Positions 8,558-17,251 of a stretch of DNA of 40,095 nucleotides are shown in pieces. The number at the start of each line of letters is the position of its first letter. The stretch's first letter is position 1. The translations under genes were made by a program, and so were the position numbers. Source of the stretch: Bacteroidales bacterium (GTDB lineage: Bacteria; Bacteroidota; Bacteroidia; Bacteroidales; UBA7960); contig SKVR01000145.1 in NCBI GenBank assembly GCA_007129355.1, forward strand, positions 1 to 40,095, given 5' to 3'. The notes beneath the pieces are model-generated. The model worked only from the letters and a program-made list of their open reading frames with translations. It did no database searches and was not told where the DNA came from.

Positions 8558-9214
8558 CTATAAATGCTTCATCCCCATCAACCGGGAAAAAGCATTATGC
8601 ACATCTTTTTCCTCTACCACAAAGGTTACCTCGTTACTGGTTGATATCACCTCACAAACGTTGATGCCCGACCAGGCAAGATTTTTCAAAAGAAAGTAAT
8701 AAATCCCCGACACTTCAGTATTGCTTTCAGGCAACCTGATGGTTATGGAACTGAGCCTGGTTTTTTGGGCAATAAGCTTTTCCTTCCGGTAAATTTCCCT
8801 GATGCGCGATTCAAGTAAATTGCTCACCACAAGGGTAGTTTCGAAAACTCCCTGCGAAATGGTGCAGAATATTTCCTTTTCACCGGCTATTTCATCCATT
8901 AGTTGACGGTTGCAGGCAATCAGTCCGGCAGAGTTCTCAAAGGTATAATCCCTGAGATCGGAGCGTACAATCACATCACCTAGTTTACGCATGAATTCCC
9001 TGATTTCTTTGCTGATGCGAAAGGATAATCCCGATGGCCGTCGGTTTATGGCCATTACTATGGCTCCCGGCTGTACTTTTTTGTGCAATCTTTTCTCTAT
9101 ATCAGGCTGAAGTTTGCGTGCAAGAGATGATACGTTAATGAGTTCTTCCGACAGTGCCTCCTCAAGAAAGGGAGATGCCGAAATAAGCTCATCTACTGCC
9201 TGGGCTATATTCAT
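8558..9214 (-). CDS. ACT-domain protein of unknown function, divergent from lysC
   Basis: A 218-residue protein without signal or membrane segments. The C-terminal part (about 145-218) looks like an aspartokinase-type ACT domain: a strand SSITIRLPE, a helix GIYYFLLKNLAWSGINV and the strand-turn STSNEVTFVVEE. The N-terminal 60 residues are helical and could form a small DNA-binding or dimerisation domain (LINVSSLARKLQPDIEKRL), but no firm HTH can be claimed. It is divergent from lysC-lysA with a 141-base shared spacer, so an amino-acid-responsive regulator of that operon is a reasonable inference. It lacks the kinase domain, so it is not an aspartokinase. Confidence 0.65.
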   Translation of the reverse strand: MNIAQAVDELISASPFLEEALSEELINVSSLARKLQPDIEKRLHKKVQPGAIVMAINRRPSGLSFRISKEIREFMRKLGDVIVRSDLRDYTFENSAGLIACNRQLMDEIAGEKEIFCTISQGVFETTLVVSNLLESRIREIYRKEKLIAQKTRLSSITIRLPESNTEVSGIYYFLLKNLAWSGINVCEVISTSNEVTFVVEEKDVHNAFSRLMGMKHL

Positions 9215-9239
9215 AATGTATAGTGTTAAAAATATAACG

Positions 9240-9247
9240 CAAAGTTA
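9240..9247 (-). promoter_or_regulatory. Putative -7 box for the ACT-domain gene
   Basis: TAACTTTG on the minus strand fits TAnnTTTG and lies 26 bases before the start codon. The -33 element is not clear in this AT-rich spacer. Confidence 0.5.
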
Positions 9248-9296
9248 CAAAAAAGTATTTTATAATTAAAAATTTCACAGAGTAGTATAAAATTTA

Positions 9297-9304
9297 TTTC
9301 TTTG
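9297..9304 (+). promoter_or_regulatory. Weak -7 box upstream of lysC
   Basis: TTTCTTTG differs from TAnnTTTG at the second base only and lies 52 bases before the lysC ATG. No good upstream element is seen. Confidence 0.35.
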
Positions 9305-9355
9305 CACAGCTTTTAATCAAAAATCACTATTTCTCAATCTTAACCTTAACCTAAA

Positions 9356-10696
9356 ATGCTTGTTTTAAAATTCGGTGGTACATCTTTGGGCAATGCCAAA
9401 AGAATCAGAAAAGTTGCAGAAATAGTAAGTACGCACAGCAACTGTGTGGTGGTATGTTCTGCAATGGCAGGTGTAACCAATGCACTGGAACAGGTGAATC
9501 AGGCCTGGGAACAATCGGATTATCAACAGGCAACAGAAATACTCGATTTAACTGAATCCAGTTTTGAAGTCGTCATTCACGAATTATTTTTGGATCAGGA
9601 TATTATTACAGAAAATTGTCTTGGTATAAGAAAAATGTTTTCAGAAGTTCAGCATATAGTCGCCGAAAGTTATAATGAAGAGCTGAAAGGCAATGTTCTT
9701 TCGCTGGGTGAGCTTGCTACTTCATGGATATTCAACAATTATATGCAGTATTCAGGAAAAGAATCTTCTTTTGTTAATGCCCTGAATCTGATACATCTGA
9801 ACGAACAGGATGAGCCTGTCACGTCAAGCATTGCGCAAAGAATACACGAAACGGAAAGTTTTTCCCTGCCGGGTATTTATATTACCCAGGGTTTTATTTG
9901 TATGGATTGGCAAGGCAGGGTGTCCAATCTGAAGCGGGGTGGTAGTGATTATACGGCTACTTTGCTGGGTGCCGCCCTTCATGCTTCTCTTATTGAGATA
10001 TGGACCGACATAGATGGTCTTCATAACAACGACCCCAGGTATGTGGAGAACACAACACCCATTCGTGAGCTATCCTTTGCCGAAGCTGCCGAGCTGGCTT
10101 ACTTTGGCGCCAAAATACTGCATCCGTCATGCGTGTGGCCGGCACGTGAACATAATATTCCCATACAGTTAAAAAACACCATGAATCCAGATGCCCTGGG
10201 AACTCACATACATTCAGGAATGATACCCCAAGGCGTAAAAGCTATTGCCGCCAAAGATCATATAGCTGTGCTGCGCATCACATCAGGAAGAATGTTCAAT
10301 GCATACGGGTTTCTGCATAAGCTTTTCCAGGTATTTGAAGAGTTTAAAATACCGGTAGATGTGGTTACAACTTCCGAAGTATCGGTGTCAGTAACTATTG
10401 ATGATTCCCATGCTTTTGAAGGACTGGTTTCTCGTTTACGGTCACTAGGAAGAGTGAGTGTAGAAAACAATCGCTCAATTATTTGTATTGTGGGTAATAT
10501 TCAGGAACATCTTGCTGATGTTATGCATGCTGTTAAACATTTTAAAACCGATATGGTTTCATTAGGTGCCAGTTCCAATAATATCACATTGGTTGTGCCG
10601 CACAAGCAAAAAGTTGAGGCTTTGCAATCACTGCACAAACTTGTAAATAATAATATCGTTAACCGACAAGAATCATGTATACAACTTCAGGCATAA
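9356..10696 (+). CDS. lysC: Aspartate kinase
   Basis: Phosphorylates aspartate, the first step toward lysine, diaminopimelate, threonine and methionine. The 446-residue protein begins with the kinase signature KFGGTS (residues 5-10); further seen are LSLGELATSW, RGGSDYTATLLGAAL and DIDGLHNNDPR of the amino-acid kinase fold. The C-terminal about 150 residues carry two ACT domains (RITSGRMFNAYGFLHKLF and IICIVGNIQEH segments), so lysine or threonine feedback is expected. It is a monofunctional enzyme: there is no homoserine dehydrogenase part. Its 3' end overlaps lysA by 22 bases, which points to translational coupling. Confidence 0.95.
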   Translation: MLVLKFGGTSLGNAKRIRKVAEIVSTHSNCVVVCSAMAGVTNALEQVNQAWEQSDYQQATEILDLTESSFEVVIHELFLDQDIITENCLGIRKMFSEVQHIVAESYNEELKGNVLSLGELATSWIFNNYMQYSGKESSFVNALNLIHLNEQDEPVTSSIAQRIHETESFSLPGIYITQGFICMDWQGRVSNLKRGGSDYTATLLGAALHASLIEIWTDIDGLHNNDPRYVENTTPIRELSFAEAAELAYFGAKILHPSCVWPAREHNIPIQLKNTMNPDALGTHIHSGMIPQGVKAIAAKDHIAVLRITSGRMFNAYGFLHKLFQVFEEFKIPVDVVTTSEVSVSVTIDDSHAFEGLVSRLRSLGRVSVENNRSIICIVGNIQEHLADVMHAVKHFKTDMVSLGASSNNITLVVPHKQKVEALQSLHKLVNNNIVNRQESCIQLQA

Positions 10697-11886
10697 AAAC
10701 ACCTTACTATCTTTACGACCTTGATCTGCTCAGGCAAACACTCGACGAAGCCCGACAGGCAGCCAACCAGCATGATTATCATATTCATTATGCCATTAAG
10801 GCCAATAACAATCCTATTGTCACAGGTATCATAAATGATTACGGCTATGGTGTTGATTGTGTCAGCGGCAGTGAAGTTATGGAAGCTCTGCACCGAGGAT
10901 TTCCCGCAGAAAAGATCGTTTATGCCGGGGTGGGAAAGAGTGATGATGAGATAAGACAGGCTCTTGAAAATGATATCTTTTGCTTTAATGTGGAATCGCT
11001 GGAAGAGTTGCAGGTCATTGATGAGATTGCATCTGAAATGAAAAAAACTGCCAGGGTTGCCCTCAGGGTAAATCCCGGAGTGCAGGCACATACCCATAAA
11101 TACATTACCACCGGTCTTGATGAGAATAAATTCGGAATTCACCCGTCGCAATTGCAGGAAGCCCTTAATCTTTGTCGCAGTTCCCAGTGGCTGGATTTTA
11201 TGGGACTCCATTTTCATATAGGTTCGCAGATCACTTCCTTGCAGCCATTTGCTGATCTTTGTCAAAGAGTCAATGAGATCTGGAATGAATTTGATATTAC
11301 ATCCATGGGTGCCAGAATCCTTAACCTGGGTGGCGGACTTGGTGTTAATTATGAAGATCCTGACAATAACCCCATTCCCGATTTTCAATCTTTCTTTAGT
11401 GTAATTGCCGAAAATCTGAAAATTCCTGAACATATCAAGGTACATTTTGAACTGGGCCGCAGTCTGGTAGCCCAATGCGGCAACCTGATCACCCGGGTGC
11501 TATATACAAAAAAAGGTGTTGATAAAGAATTTGTGATTACCGATGCGGGTATGACAGAATTGATGCGACCTTCACTTTACCAGGCAAGACACAGGATTGA
11601 AAATATCAGCAATTCAGGTGAAACCTGTCACTACGATGTGGTGGGGCCGGTATGCGAATCGAGCGATGTGTTCGGCAAAGCCGTTGAACTACCTGTTACC
11701 CGCCGTGGCCATTTACTGGCAATAAAAAGTTGCGGTGCCTACGCTGAATCTATGATGCTCAGGTACAATATGCGGGCAAGGGCAAAAAGCTTTTTTAAAA
11801 CATCCGGAAAGATTTCGCCGATTTCTCAGTGTAAAGGAGGAGAATCAATTACTACTGAGGAAGGGCAATTCAGCAGGGTTAACTAG
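10675..11886 (+). CDS. lysA: Diaminopimelate decarboxylase
   Basis: PLP enzyme of fold type III that converts meso-diaminopimelate to lysine. The PLP lysine is K42 in HYAIKANNNP. Family signatures are HFHIGSQI, LNLGGGLGVNY (phosphate-binding Gly loop), the arginine/glutamate segment FELGRSLVAQCG, and the catalytic GPVCESSDVFGK with CGAYAESM near the C-terminus. The 403-residue length is normal. The start at 10675 lies inside lysC; a later start would lose conserved N-terminal sequence (TPYYLYDLDLL). Together with lysC it forms a two-gene lysine operon. Confidence 0.95.
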   Translation: MYTTSGIKTPYYLYDLDLLRQTLDEARQAANQHDYHIHYAIKANNNPIVTGIINDYGYGVDCVSGSEVMEALHRGFPAEKIVYAGVGKSDDEIRQALENDIFCFNVESLEELQVIDEIASEMKKTARVALRVNPGVQAHTHKYITTGLDENKFGIHPSQLQEALNLCRSSQWLDFMGLHFHIGSQITSLQPFADLCQRVNEIWNEFDITSMGARILNLGGGLGVNYEDPDNNPIPDFQSFFSVIAENLKIPEHIKVHFELGRSLVAQCGNLITRVLYTKKGVDKEFVITDAGMTELMRPSLYQARHRIENISNSGETCHYDVVGPVCESSDVFGKAVELPVTRRGHLLAIKSCGAYAESMMLRYNMRARAKSFFKTSGKISPISQCKGGESITTEEGQFSRVN

Positions 11887-11916
11887 GTCTGGAGAATTTG
11901 TTATCGTGGTAATCTG

Positions 11917-12204
11917 TCAGAAATTCAAATTCAAATAAAAGAACACCCCAGCATAGATAAAAGTGGCAAGCAGAATTCCCCTGCCGGTTTTATCGAAATT
12001 AAGGTTCACCATGTAGTATCTGAAAGTAAAAAGATTGCTGAAGATCCCGATGAGCTGCATTGTGGATGGTTTCATCATGTAGATTCCGCGAATTTCATCC
12101 ACAACACCATAAGTTCTTACAATGGTAAGGATAATTCCATACACGATAAGCGGGACCACAAGCCCCATAATAATTCCCAGTGCCCAGTTATCTTTTTTAA
12201 GCAT
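11917..12204 (-). CDS. Small membrane protein of unknown function
   Basis: A 95-residue protein with three predicted membrane helices (about 8-29, 48-63 and 75-92) and basic N-terminal residues MLKKDNW. No catalytic motif is seen and I do not recognise a named family. The start overlaps the surE stop by 8 bases in the same direction, so it is very probably translated from the surE message. Confidence 0.7.
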   Translation of the reverse strand: MLKKDNWALGIIMGLVVPLIVYGIILTIVRTYGVVDEIRGIYMMKPSTMQLIGIFSNLFTFRYYMVNLNFDKTGRGILLATFIYAGVFFYLNLNF

Positions 12205-12967
12205 TAAAGTTCCAGTCTTTTAGTTGGGAAATCAGTTTATGCGCAGTAAAGTCGTATTGTATGGGTACCAGTGATATGTAGTTGTTGGCCAGAGCCCATT
12301 CGTCGGTTTCATCCATATCTTCATGCAGCTGAAACTTTCCTGTAAGCCAGTAGTAATCTTTACCCCTTGGATCTGTTCGGTGGTCAAACTCCTCCACCCA
12401 GTTGGCATTGGCCTGGCGGCAAACACGCACCCCTTTTATCTCATGCTCCTTTACGGCCGGTATATTCACATTCAGGCAGTTGCCCTTCGGAAGCCCATGC
12501 TTCAATACACTGCGTACAATCTGTTGTATATATTTGCGTGCCGGAAGAAAATCGGCATTCATGCGGTAATCGAGCAATGAAAATCCAACGCTTGGTATTC
12601 CTTCCATGGCACCTTCAATAGCTGCCGACATGGTTCCGCTATAGATCACATTGATGGATGCATTGCTGCCGTGGTTAACGCCCGAAACCAGGATGTCGGG
12701 TTTGCGATGCAATACTTTATTTACAGCAAGCTTGACACAGTCAACAGGAGTGCCGCTGCAACTGAATTCCTGGTGGTCGCCGTTAACGGCAATCTTTTCA
12801 AGTCGGATAGGCTCGGTTATGGTTACGGCATGGCCCATTCCACTTTGTCCTTTATCGGGGGCAACCACTACCACTTCACCTATTTCTAACATGAAGGAAA
12901 TGAGATTGCGGATACCTGGTGCCATGATGCCATCATCATTGGTAACTAATATTAAGGGTTTTTGCAT
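12197..12967 (-). CDS. surE: 5'/3'-nucleotidase SurE
   Basis: Metal-dependent phosphatase acting on nucleoside 5'- and 3'-monophosphates and short polyphosphates, linked to stationary-phase survival. The metal site appears as VTNDDGIMAPG near the N-terminus; also seen are the SGMGHAVT loop with the conserved Ser and SGVNHGSNAS with the metal-binding Asn. The length (256) is typical. I start it at the ATG at 12967 rather than a TTG two codons upstream; with the promoter at 12984-13013 this leaves a leader of about 10 bases. It is followed by the overlapping small membrane protein gene. Confidence 0.95.
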   Translation of the reverse strand: MQKPLILVTNDDGIMAPGIRNLISFMLEIGEVVVVAPDKGQSGMGHAVTITEPIRLEKIAVNGDHQEFSCSGTPVDCVKLAVNKVLHRKPDILVSGVNHGSNASINVIYSGTMSAAIEGAMEGIPSVGFSLLDYRMNADFLPARKYIQQIVRSVLKHGLPKGNCLNVNIPAVKEHEIKGVRVCRQANANWVEEFDHRTDPRGKDYYWLTGKFQLHEDMDETDEWALANNYISLVPIQYDFTAHKLISQLKDWNFNA

Positions 12968-12983
12968 TTTCAATTTTTTTTGG

Positions 12984-13013
12984 CAAAGCTATTAAGAATT
13001 CACTTTATGACAA
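12984..13013 (-). promoter_or_regulatory. Promoter of surE
   Basis: On the minus strand TTG (13011-13013), a 19-base spacer and TAGCTTTG (12984-12991) give a full Bacteroidota promoter match. The transcription start would lie around 12977, very close to the ATG. Confidence 0.7.
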
Positions 13014-13056
13014 GATTCTGGATGAGAAAAGTTTTTAAAGCATTATCTCAAACGGC

Positions 13057-13635
13057 TTAAACACGGGTTACCCCGCCCGAAACAATAAATTTCATAAAAT
13101 CGGCTGAATTAGCCACCACCGGAATCACATTTTCTGCCGGCACAATAAACATATTGCCCGAGAAATTATAAGAGTGGGGTAAATAAACAGCCACAAAATC
13201 ATCGCCTATGCCGATGTTTTGCAGATCTCGTTCAGTAATAAAACCCAGTTTCCTGATATTACTTTCCCTGTTCATGATTACCATAACAGGTTCTGTGAAT
13301 TTTTTCTTTTGCCCGACGAATGCTGATAACAAGTCAGATATGGCAGTGTAAAGCATCTTTATCAGGGGAACCTGGTCCATGATCCTGTTAAATAAAAAAG
13401 AAAGCGGGGTTCTGATGATTAATGACCCCAGCATACCTATGAGTGTAATGGACCCTAAAATGATAAGCAGACCAAGCCCGGGAATATTGAGAGGAATCAG
13501 TCCGTCAATAAACTCAAAAAGCTTAAAAATTACAAAAACAGTAATGGAAATAGGAGCTATAAGCAATAATCCCTGTAAAAATGAATTTACAATTTTGCGA
13601 AGGGTTTTTTTGTAGATGTACTCAGTTCGTTTCAT
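13057..13635 (-). CDS. DUF502 family membrane protein
   Basis: A 192-residue protein with two strong membrane helices, about residues 17-40 and 52-72, then the conserved DUF502 block: IPLIKMLYTAISDLLSAF-like (here VPLIKMLYTAISDL) and KFTEPVMVIM, with a soluble C-terminal half containing VAVYLPHSYNFSG and PAENVIPV. The family is widespread in bacteria and of unknown function. It is transcribed from the same strand as surE but separated by 89 bases, so linkage is uncertain. Confidence 0.85.
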   Translation of the reverse strand: MKRTEYIYKKTLRKIVNSFLQGLLLIAPISITVFVIFKLFEFIDGLIPLNIPGLGLLIILGSITLIGMLGSLIIRTPLSFLFNRIMDQVPLIKMLYTAISDLLSAFVGQKKKFTEPVMVIMNRESNIRKLGFITERDLQNIGIGDDFVAVYLPHSYNFSGNMFIVPAENVIPVVANSADFMKFIVSGGVTRV

Positions 13636-13788
13636 ATGTTGTTATATTTTTTTTGATTTGTTGGAGTTAAATAATTTGCAGTAATAAAAATAAACAAACC
13701 CTTTCATAGGTTGTTTGCATATTGAAATAAAAAAGCAGTAAAAGAGCTTAACTATTTTTAACGCGCGACATAATGTCATGTGTTCGTC

Positions 13789-13815
13789 TTGTGGTCTGCT
13801 TTTTGACTAATTTTG
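13789..13815 (+). promoter_or_regulatory. Putative promoter of the zinc metallopeptidase gene
   Basis: TTG (13789-13791), 16 bases, then TAATTTTG (13808-13815), a slightly short-spaced Bacteroidota promoter, 36 bases before the ATG at 13852. The rest of the divergent spacer 13636-13851 is AT-rich, with an odd palindrome GACATAATGTC near 13767 but nothing coding. Confidence 0.5.
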
Positions 13816-13851
13816 TCCTGAATTTTAAATTGCAACTAAATTTTCTAAGAT

Positions 13852-14541
13852 ATGGTTTTTGATGTTAATATTTTGATCATTTTCGGAGTTTTTATGCTCC
13901 TGAGCTGGCTGGTTGGTAACCGGCTGAAATCTAAATTTGCTAAATACTCCCGGATGGGTCTGCGTTCTGGTTTGTCGGGCCGTGAAATTGCAGAGAAGAT
14001 GCTCCGCGACAGCGGAGTGAGCGGTGTTCGTGTTATTTCTACTCCCGGAAAACTTACCGATCACTACAACCCGTTAGATAAAACCGTAAATCTGAGTCCT
14101 GAAGTATTCAACGGGCGCAGTATCTCTGCCGCTGCGGTGGCAGCGCACGAATGCGGCCATGCTGTGCAGCATGCCCAAGCTTATTCGTTCCTGAAAATGC
14201 GCTCTGCACTGGTGCCCGTTATCAGTGTAAGTTCACGCTACATGCAGTGGGTGTTGCTCATCGGTATTCTTACTATTCAAGCATTCCCCGGAATTTTACT
14301 GGCCGGTATTATCATGTTTGCCATGACCACCCTGTTCAGCTTTGTCACCCTGCCGGTAGAATTTGACGCTACCAAAAGGGCGTTGGGATGGTTAAGGGAA
14401 ACTGGTCTCACGGTTGGTGAAGAGCACGGCTACGCCAAAGACGCTCTTAAATGGGCTGCACTTACTTATGTAGTAGCTGCGCTGGCATCGCTGGCAACAT
14501 TGATGTATTACATTATGATATTTCTTGGAAGCAGAAGATAG
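13852..14541 (+). CDS. Membrane zinc metallopeptidase (YugP-like)
   Basis: A 229-residue neutral zinc metallopeptidase of the YugP/Zn_peptidase_2 family. The zinc-binding HExxH motif is His99-Glu-Cys-Gly-His103 in AAHECGHAVQHA; a downstream acidic residue in VEFDATKRAL is the likely third ligand. Membrane helices are seen at about 5-22, 117-136, 139-163 and near the C-terminus (about 200-223). The substrate is not known. It is followed by the methyltransferase gene, which has its own promoter. Confidence 0.9.
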   Translation: MVFDVNILIIFGVFMLLSWLVGNRLKSKFAKYSRMGLRSGLSGREIAEKMLRDSGVSGVRVISTPGKLTDHYNPLDKTVNLSPEVFNGRSISAAAVAAHECGHAVQHAQAYSFLKMRSALVPVISVSSRYMQWVLLIGILTIQAFPGILLAGIIMFAMTTLFSFVTLPVEFDATKRALGWLRETGLTVGEEHGYAKDALKWAALTYVVAALASLATLMYYIMIFLGSRR

Positions 14542-14554
14542 ATTTATTCTAAAA

Positions 14555-14605
14555 GAAAGATAAGGAAATATTACTGTTTGTTAAGTACATATTTCCTTAT
14601 CTTTG
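14555..14605. promoter_or_regulatory. 16-bp perfect inverted repeat overlapping a promoter
   Basis: The left arm AAAGATAAGGAAATAT (14556-14571) and right arm ATATTTCCTTATCTTT (14589-14604) are exact reverse complements separated by 17 bases. The right arm contains seven of the eight bases of the -7 box at 14598-14605, and the spacer contains the TTTG at 14577-14580. It could be an operator for a dimeric repressor, or a terminator of the upstream peptidase gene. Confidence 0.8.
14577..14605 (+). promoter_or_regulatory. Promoter of the methyltransferase gene
   Basis: TTTG (14577-14580), 17 bases, TATCTTTG (14598-14605): a textbook Bacteroidota promoter. Because it covers a possible TTG start at 14603, translation must begin downstream, at the ATG at 14630. 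Confidence 0.8.
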
Positions 14606-14629
14606 CAAGCCCACTTTTTAATACTTGTA

Positions 14630-15370
14630 ATGAGTGACCGACTAAAACGAGAAAAAGAATATCATAATAAAGCATTTAGTGAAGGAGTAAGAAAAGCCGC
14701 TGATAAGTACTATACCATCCATTCTACTTCTCTTAAAAAGCTTAATAATACATTAGAAGAATACTCAAAGGGAAAAACAGTACTTGAGTATGGATGCGGA
14801 CCCGGGGATAACGCATTCTTCCTGGCAAAACATGCCAGCAAATTAGTGGCGATCGATATTTCAGATTATGCCATAGAAACCGCAACTGAAAGAGCTAAAC
14901 AACTAAATCTTACCAATGCAGAATTCAGGGAAATGAATGCCGAAGAACTGGAGTTTGATGATAATTCCTTTGATCTGGTTTTTGGCAACTCTATTATTCA
15001 TCACCTTGATCTTAATATTTCCTTCAGTGAAATAAAAAGAGTATTAAAGCCCGGAGGCAAGGCAATTTTCTATGAACCTCTGGGGCATAACTTTTTCATC
15101 AATCATTACCGCAAGGCTACTCCTGAGATGAGAACAGAGGATGAGCATCCGTTGCTAATTGATGATATAAAACTGGCACTGGATTATTTTGATGAAGTTT
15201 CTGTTGATTTTCACCACCTGAGTACACTTGCTGCCGTGCCTTTCAGAAATACTTTCATTTTTAAACCTTTCTTAAAAATTCTTTCCGGTTCTGACAGGCT
15301 AATATTTAAGATGTTCCCCTTCATGCGCAAGTATGCCTGGTTTTGTATTCTTGAACTGGAAAAAAAATAA
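14630..15370 (+). CDS. SAM-dependent class I methyltransferase
   Basis: A 246-residue protein with a Rossmann-type methyltransferase domain: motif I VLEYGCGPGDN, motif II acidic residue in VAIDISDYAI, then NAEELEFDDNSFDLVFGNSIIHHL, and the post-motif RVLKPGGKAIFYEPLG. It belongs to the Methyltransf_11/25 type; the substrate cannot be told from sequence. The C-terminal 60 residues carry hydrophobic stretches (FLKILSGSDRLIFKMFPFM). The start is set by the promoter, since the only upstream in-frame start lies inside the -7 box. It is convergent with the glycosyltransferase gene (24 bases apart). Confidence 0.9.
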   Translation: MSDRLKREKEYHNKAFSEGVRKAADKYYTIHSTSLKKLNNTLEEYSKGKTVLEYGCGPGDNAFFLAKHASKLVAIDISDYAIETATERAKQLNLTNAEFREMNAEELEFDDNSFDLVFGNSIIHHLDLNISFSEIKRVLKPGGKAIFYEPLGHNFFINHYRKATPEMRTEDEHPLLIDDIKLALDYFDEVSVDFHHLSTLAAVPFRNTFIFKPFLKILSGSDRLIFKMFPFMRKYAWFCILELEKK

Positions 15371-15394
15371 ATTCTGTTATTTCTTTCAGCACTA

Positions 15395-16525
15395 TCAGTT
15401 CTCCTTAACAGTATTTTCTATGGTTTTCCATAATGCATCGGCGGTTTTATCCCAGGAAAATTGCATGCTTCTTTCTTTTCCCTTTTCAATTAGGATATTT
15501 CTCAATTCTTCATTGGTGCTAAGTGAGATCATGGCCTCAGATATGGAATCAACAGAACAGGGATCAACCAGCAGTGCAGCATCACCTGCCACCTCGGGCA
15601 TAGATGTAACATTTGAAGTAATAACAGCGGCCCCTGAGTTGAAGGCCTCAAGGATAGGTATTCCAAAGCCTTCAAAATAAGGTACAAAAAGCAAAGCCAG
15701 CGAAGCTGCATACAATTGGTTAAGTTCGGCAACCCCTAACCTTCCATGAAAAGTCACATCTTCCTTATACTCCAGTTTTTCCCATGCTTCGCTTATAGCC
15801 GGAGTCCAATATTTTTTCTGACCAACTACCAGTAAACGTGTATTTTGTGTATCCTGTTTTTTGAAGCGGTTGAATGCCTCAAACATCCGGGCAATATTTT
15901 TCCGGGGTATCAACGCACCTACATAAAGAAAATAGGGTTTACCCCGGGCGTATTTCTTTCGGGTTACCAGTTTTTCTTCCGGGCTAACGATTTTATAGCC
16001 TTCGTTACAACCATTATGGGTAACATCAATCTTATCGGGCGAAATTCCCCAGTACTTTATGATATCCTGCTTTGAATAATTGCTCACTGTAGCGATACGA
16101 CGAGCTTTTCGGGCATATTTTCTAAACAGGATATTGTAATATTTACGGGTGAAGAAAGGAATATCTTCAGGAAAATGTACAAAGTTCAGGTCATGAATTA
16201 CCTGTATGCATGGAGCAGGAGAGTTGAGTGTCATCCAGCCGTCGGGTGAAAGAAATACATCGGGTTTGAGTTTTCTCAGCAAAAAGGGAAGGATGATCTC
16301 AAACCGTATAAACCATAGGAAAGGATGCCTTGAAGGAGGAGATAATGTAACAAAACGTGTGTTGGGCGGGAACTTTAATTCAGAAGATGGCTTTCGGTCA
16401 AAGATAAGAATAAATTCATGCTCAGGGTGCCGGGCAGTGATTCTGCTTAGGGTTTCGTATGTATACCAGCCGATTCCATCCAGTTTTCCGGGTATAAGCA
16501 ATTGGGTATTTATAGCTATCTTCAT
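15395..16525 (-). CDS. Family 4-type (GT-B) glycosyltransferase
   Basis: A 376-residue GT-B glycosyltransferase. The N-terminus MKIAINTQLLIPGKLDGIG has the loop binding the acceptor side; the C-terminal donor domain shows FLYVGALIPRKNI, RLLVVGQKKYW, VTFHGRLGVAELNQLYA and the EX7E motif in FEGFGIPILEAF. The sugar and acceptor are unknown; envelope or LPS glycan is the likely target, given kdsC in the same operon. It is the last gene of the operon starting at ccmF, 41 bases after maf. Confidence 0.9.
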   Translation of the reverse strand: MKIAINTQLLIPGKLDGIGWYTYETLSRITARHPEHEFILIFDRKPSSELKFPPNTRFVTLSPPSRHPFLWFIRFEIILPFLLRKLKPDVFLSPDGWMTLNSPAPCIQVIHDLNFVHFPEDIPFFTRKYYNILFRKYARKARRIATVSNYSKQDIIKYWGISPDKIDVTHNGCNEGYKIVSPEEKLVTRKKYARGKPYFLYVGALIPRKNIARMFEAFNRFKKQDTQNTRLLVVGQKKYWTPAISEAWEKLEYKEDVTFHGRLGVAELNQLYAASLALLFVPYFEGFGIPILEAFNSGAAVITSNVTSMPEVAGDAALLVDPCSVDSISEAMISLSTNEELRNILIEKGKERSMQFSWDKTADALWKTIENTVKEN

Positions 16526-16566
16526 TTCACCTGTTTAGCTGGTTTTATCTGTCAAATGTAATATCA

Positions 16567-17184
16567 TTACTTTACATTCTCCACGGGAAAATGTTCTTTT
16601 ATGAAGTCTTTCAGGTTGCGATAAAGGGCTGCTACAGGCAAACCTACCACATTGTGCCATGAACCTTCTATACGTTCCACACATGTTAACCCGATCCACT
16701 CCTGTATACCGTAGGCTCCTGCCTTATCAAAAGGTTTGCAAGTATTGATGTAATAATCAATTTCATCAGGACTTATTGAAGAAAACTTAACCAATGTATT
16801 TTCATAAAAAGCTACCTGTTTTTTCATTGATGTAAGGCAAACTCCGGTAATTACCTGGTGGGTTGTACCAGATAGCAGAGTAAGCATCTGCCGGGCCTGC
16901 ATAACATTGCCGGCTTTGTTCAGGATTTGCTTACCCTTTACCACAATGGTATCGGCGGTTATGACAATACTTTTTTCAGATATCTGAGATTTAAAGGATT
17001 CTGCTTTCTGTTTGCATAAATGTAGTGCTATTTCATGGGGTGGCAGTTCTGGCGGAAAACTTTCATCGCAGGCAATAGCCCATACCCTGAAAGAAAAGCC
17101 GGCATCATTCATTAATGCCCTGCGGCGGGGCGATTGCGATGCAAGAATAAGATCAATGCTTTTAATTTGCTTGAAAAACTCCAT
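16567..17184 (-). CDS. maf: Maf-like nucleoside triphosphate pyrophosphatase
   Basis: A 205-residue house-cleaning pyrophosphatase. The signature SQSPRR lies at residues 16-21 and the second motif ITADTIVV around 75-82, with KGKQILNKA following. Members of the dTTP/UTP (YhdE-type) group hydrolyse non-canonical or excess nucleotides to monophosphates. The C-terminal YGIQEWIGLTCVERIEGSW and NVVGLPV segments are typical. It lies in an operon 67 bases after the UbiA gene. Confidence 0.93.
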   Translation of the reverse strand: MEFFKQIKSIDLILASQSPRRRALMNDAGFSFRVWAIACDESFPPELPPHEIALHLCKQKAESFKSQISEKSIVITADTIVVKGKQILNKAGNVMQARQMLTLLSGTTHQVITGVCLTSMKKQVAFYENTLVKFSSISPDEIDYYINTCKPFDKAGAYGIQEWIGLTCVERIEGSWHNVVGLPVAALYRNLKDFIKEHFPVENVK

Positions 17185-17251
17185 GAATGCATTAAAAATT
17201 GAATTGTAGCGGACGCAAAGATAAATGCTTTGCCTATGCCTTCCAAACTAT

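Noticed and set aside
10687-11475. 262-codon open frame antisense to lysA
   Set aside because: Fully inside lysA, with repetitive hydrophobic content mirroring the sense codons and no domain signature.
13760-13780. Palindrome GACATAATGTC as an operator
   Set aside because: Only 11 bases with one centre base; too short to support without conservation data.
14603-14629. TTG start extending the methyltransferase by nine residues
   Set aside because: The TTG overlaps the -7 box TATCTTTG, so it could not be in the transcript from that promoter.
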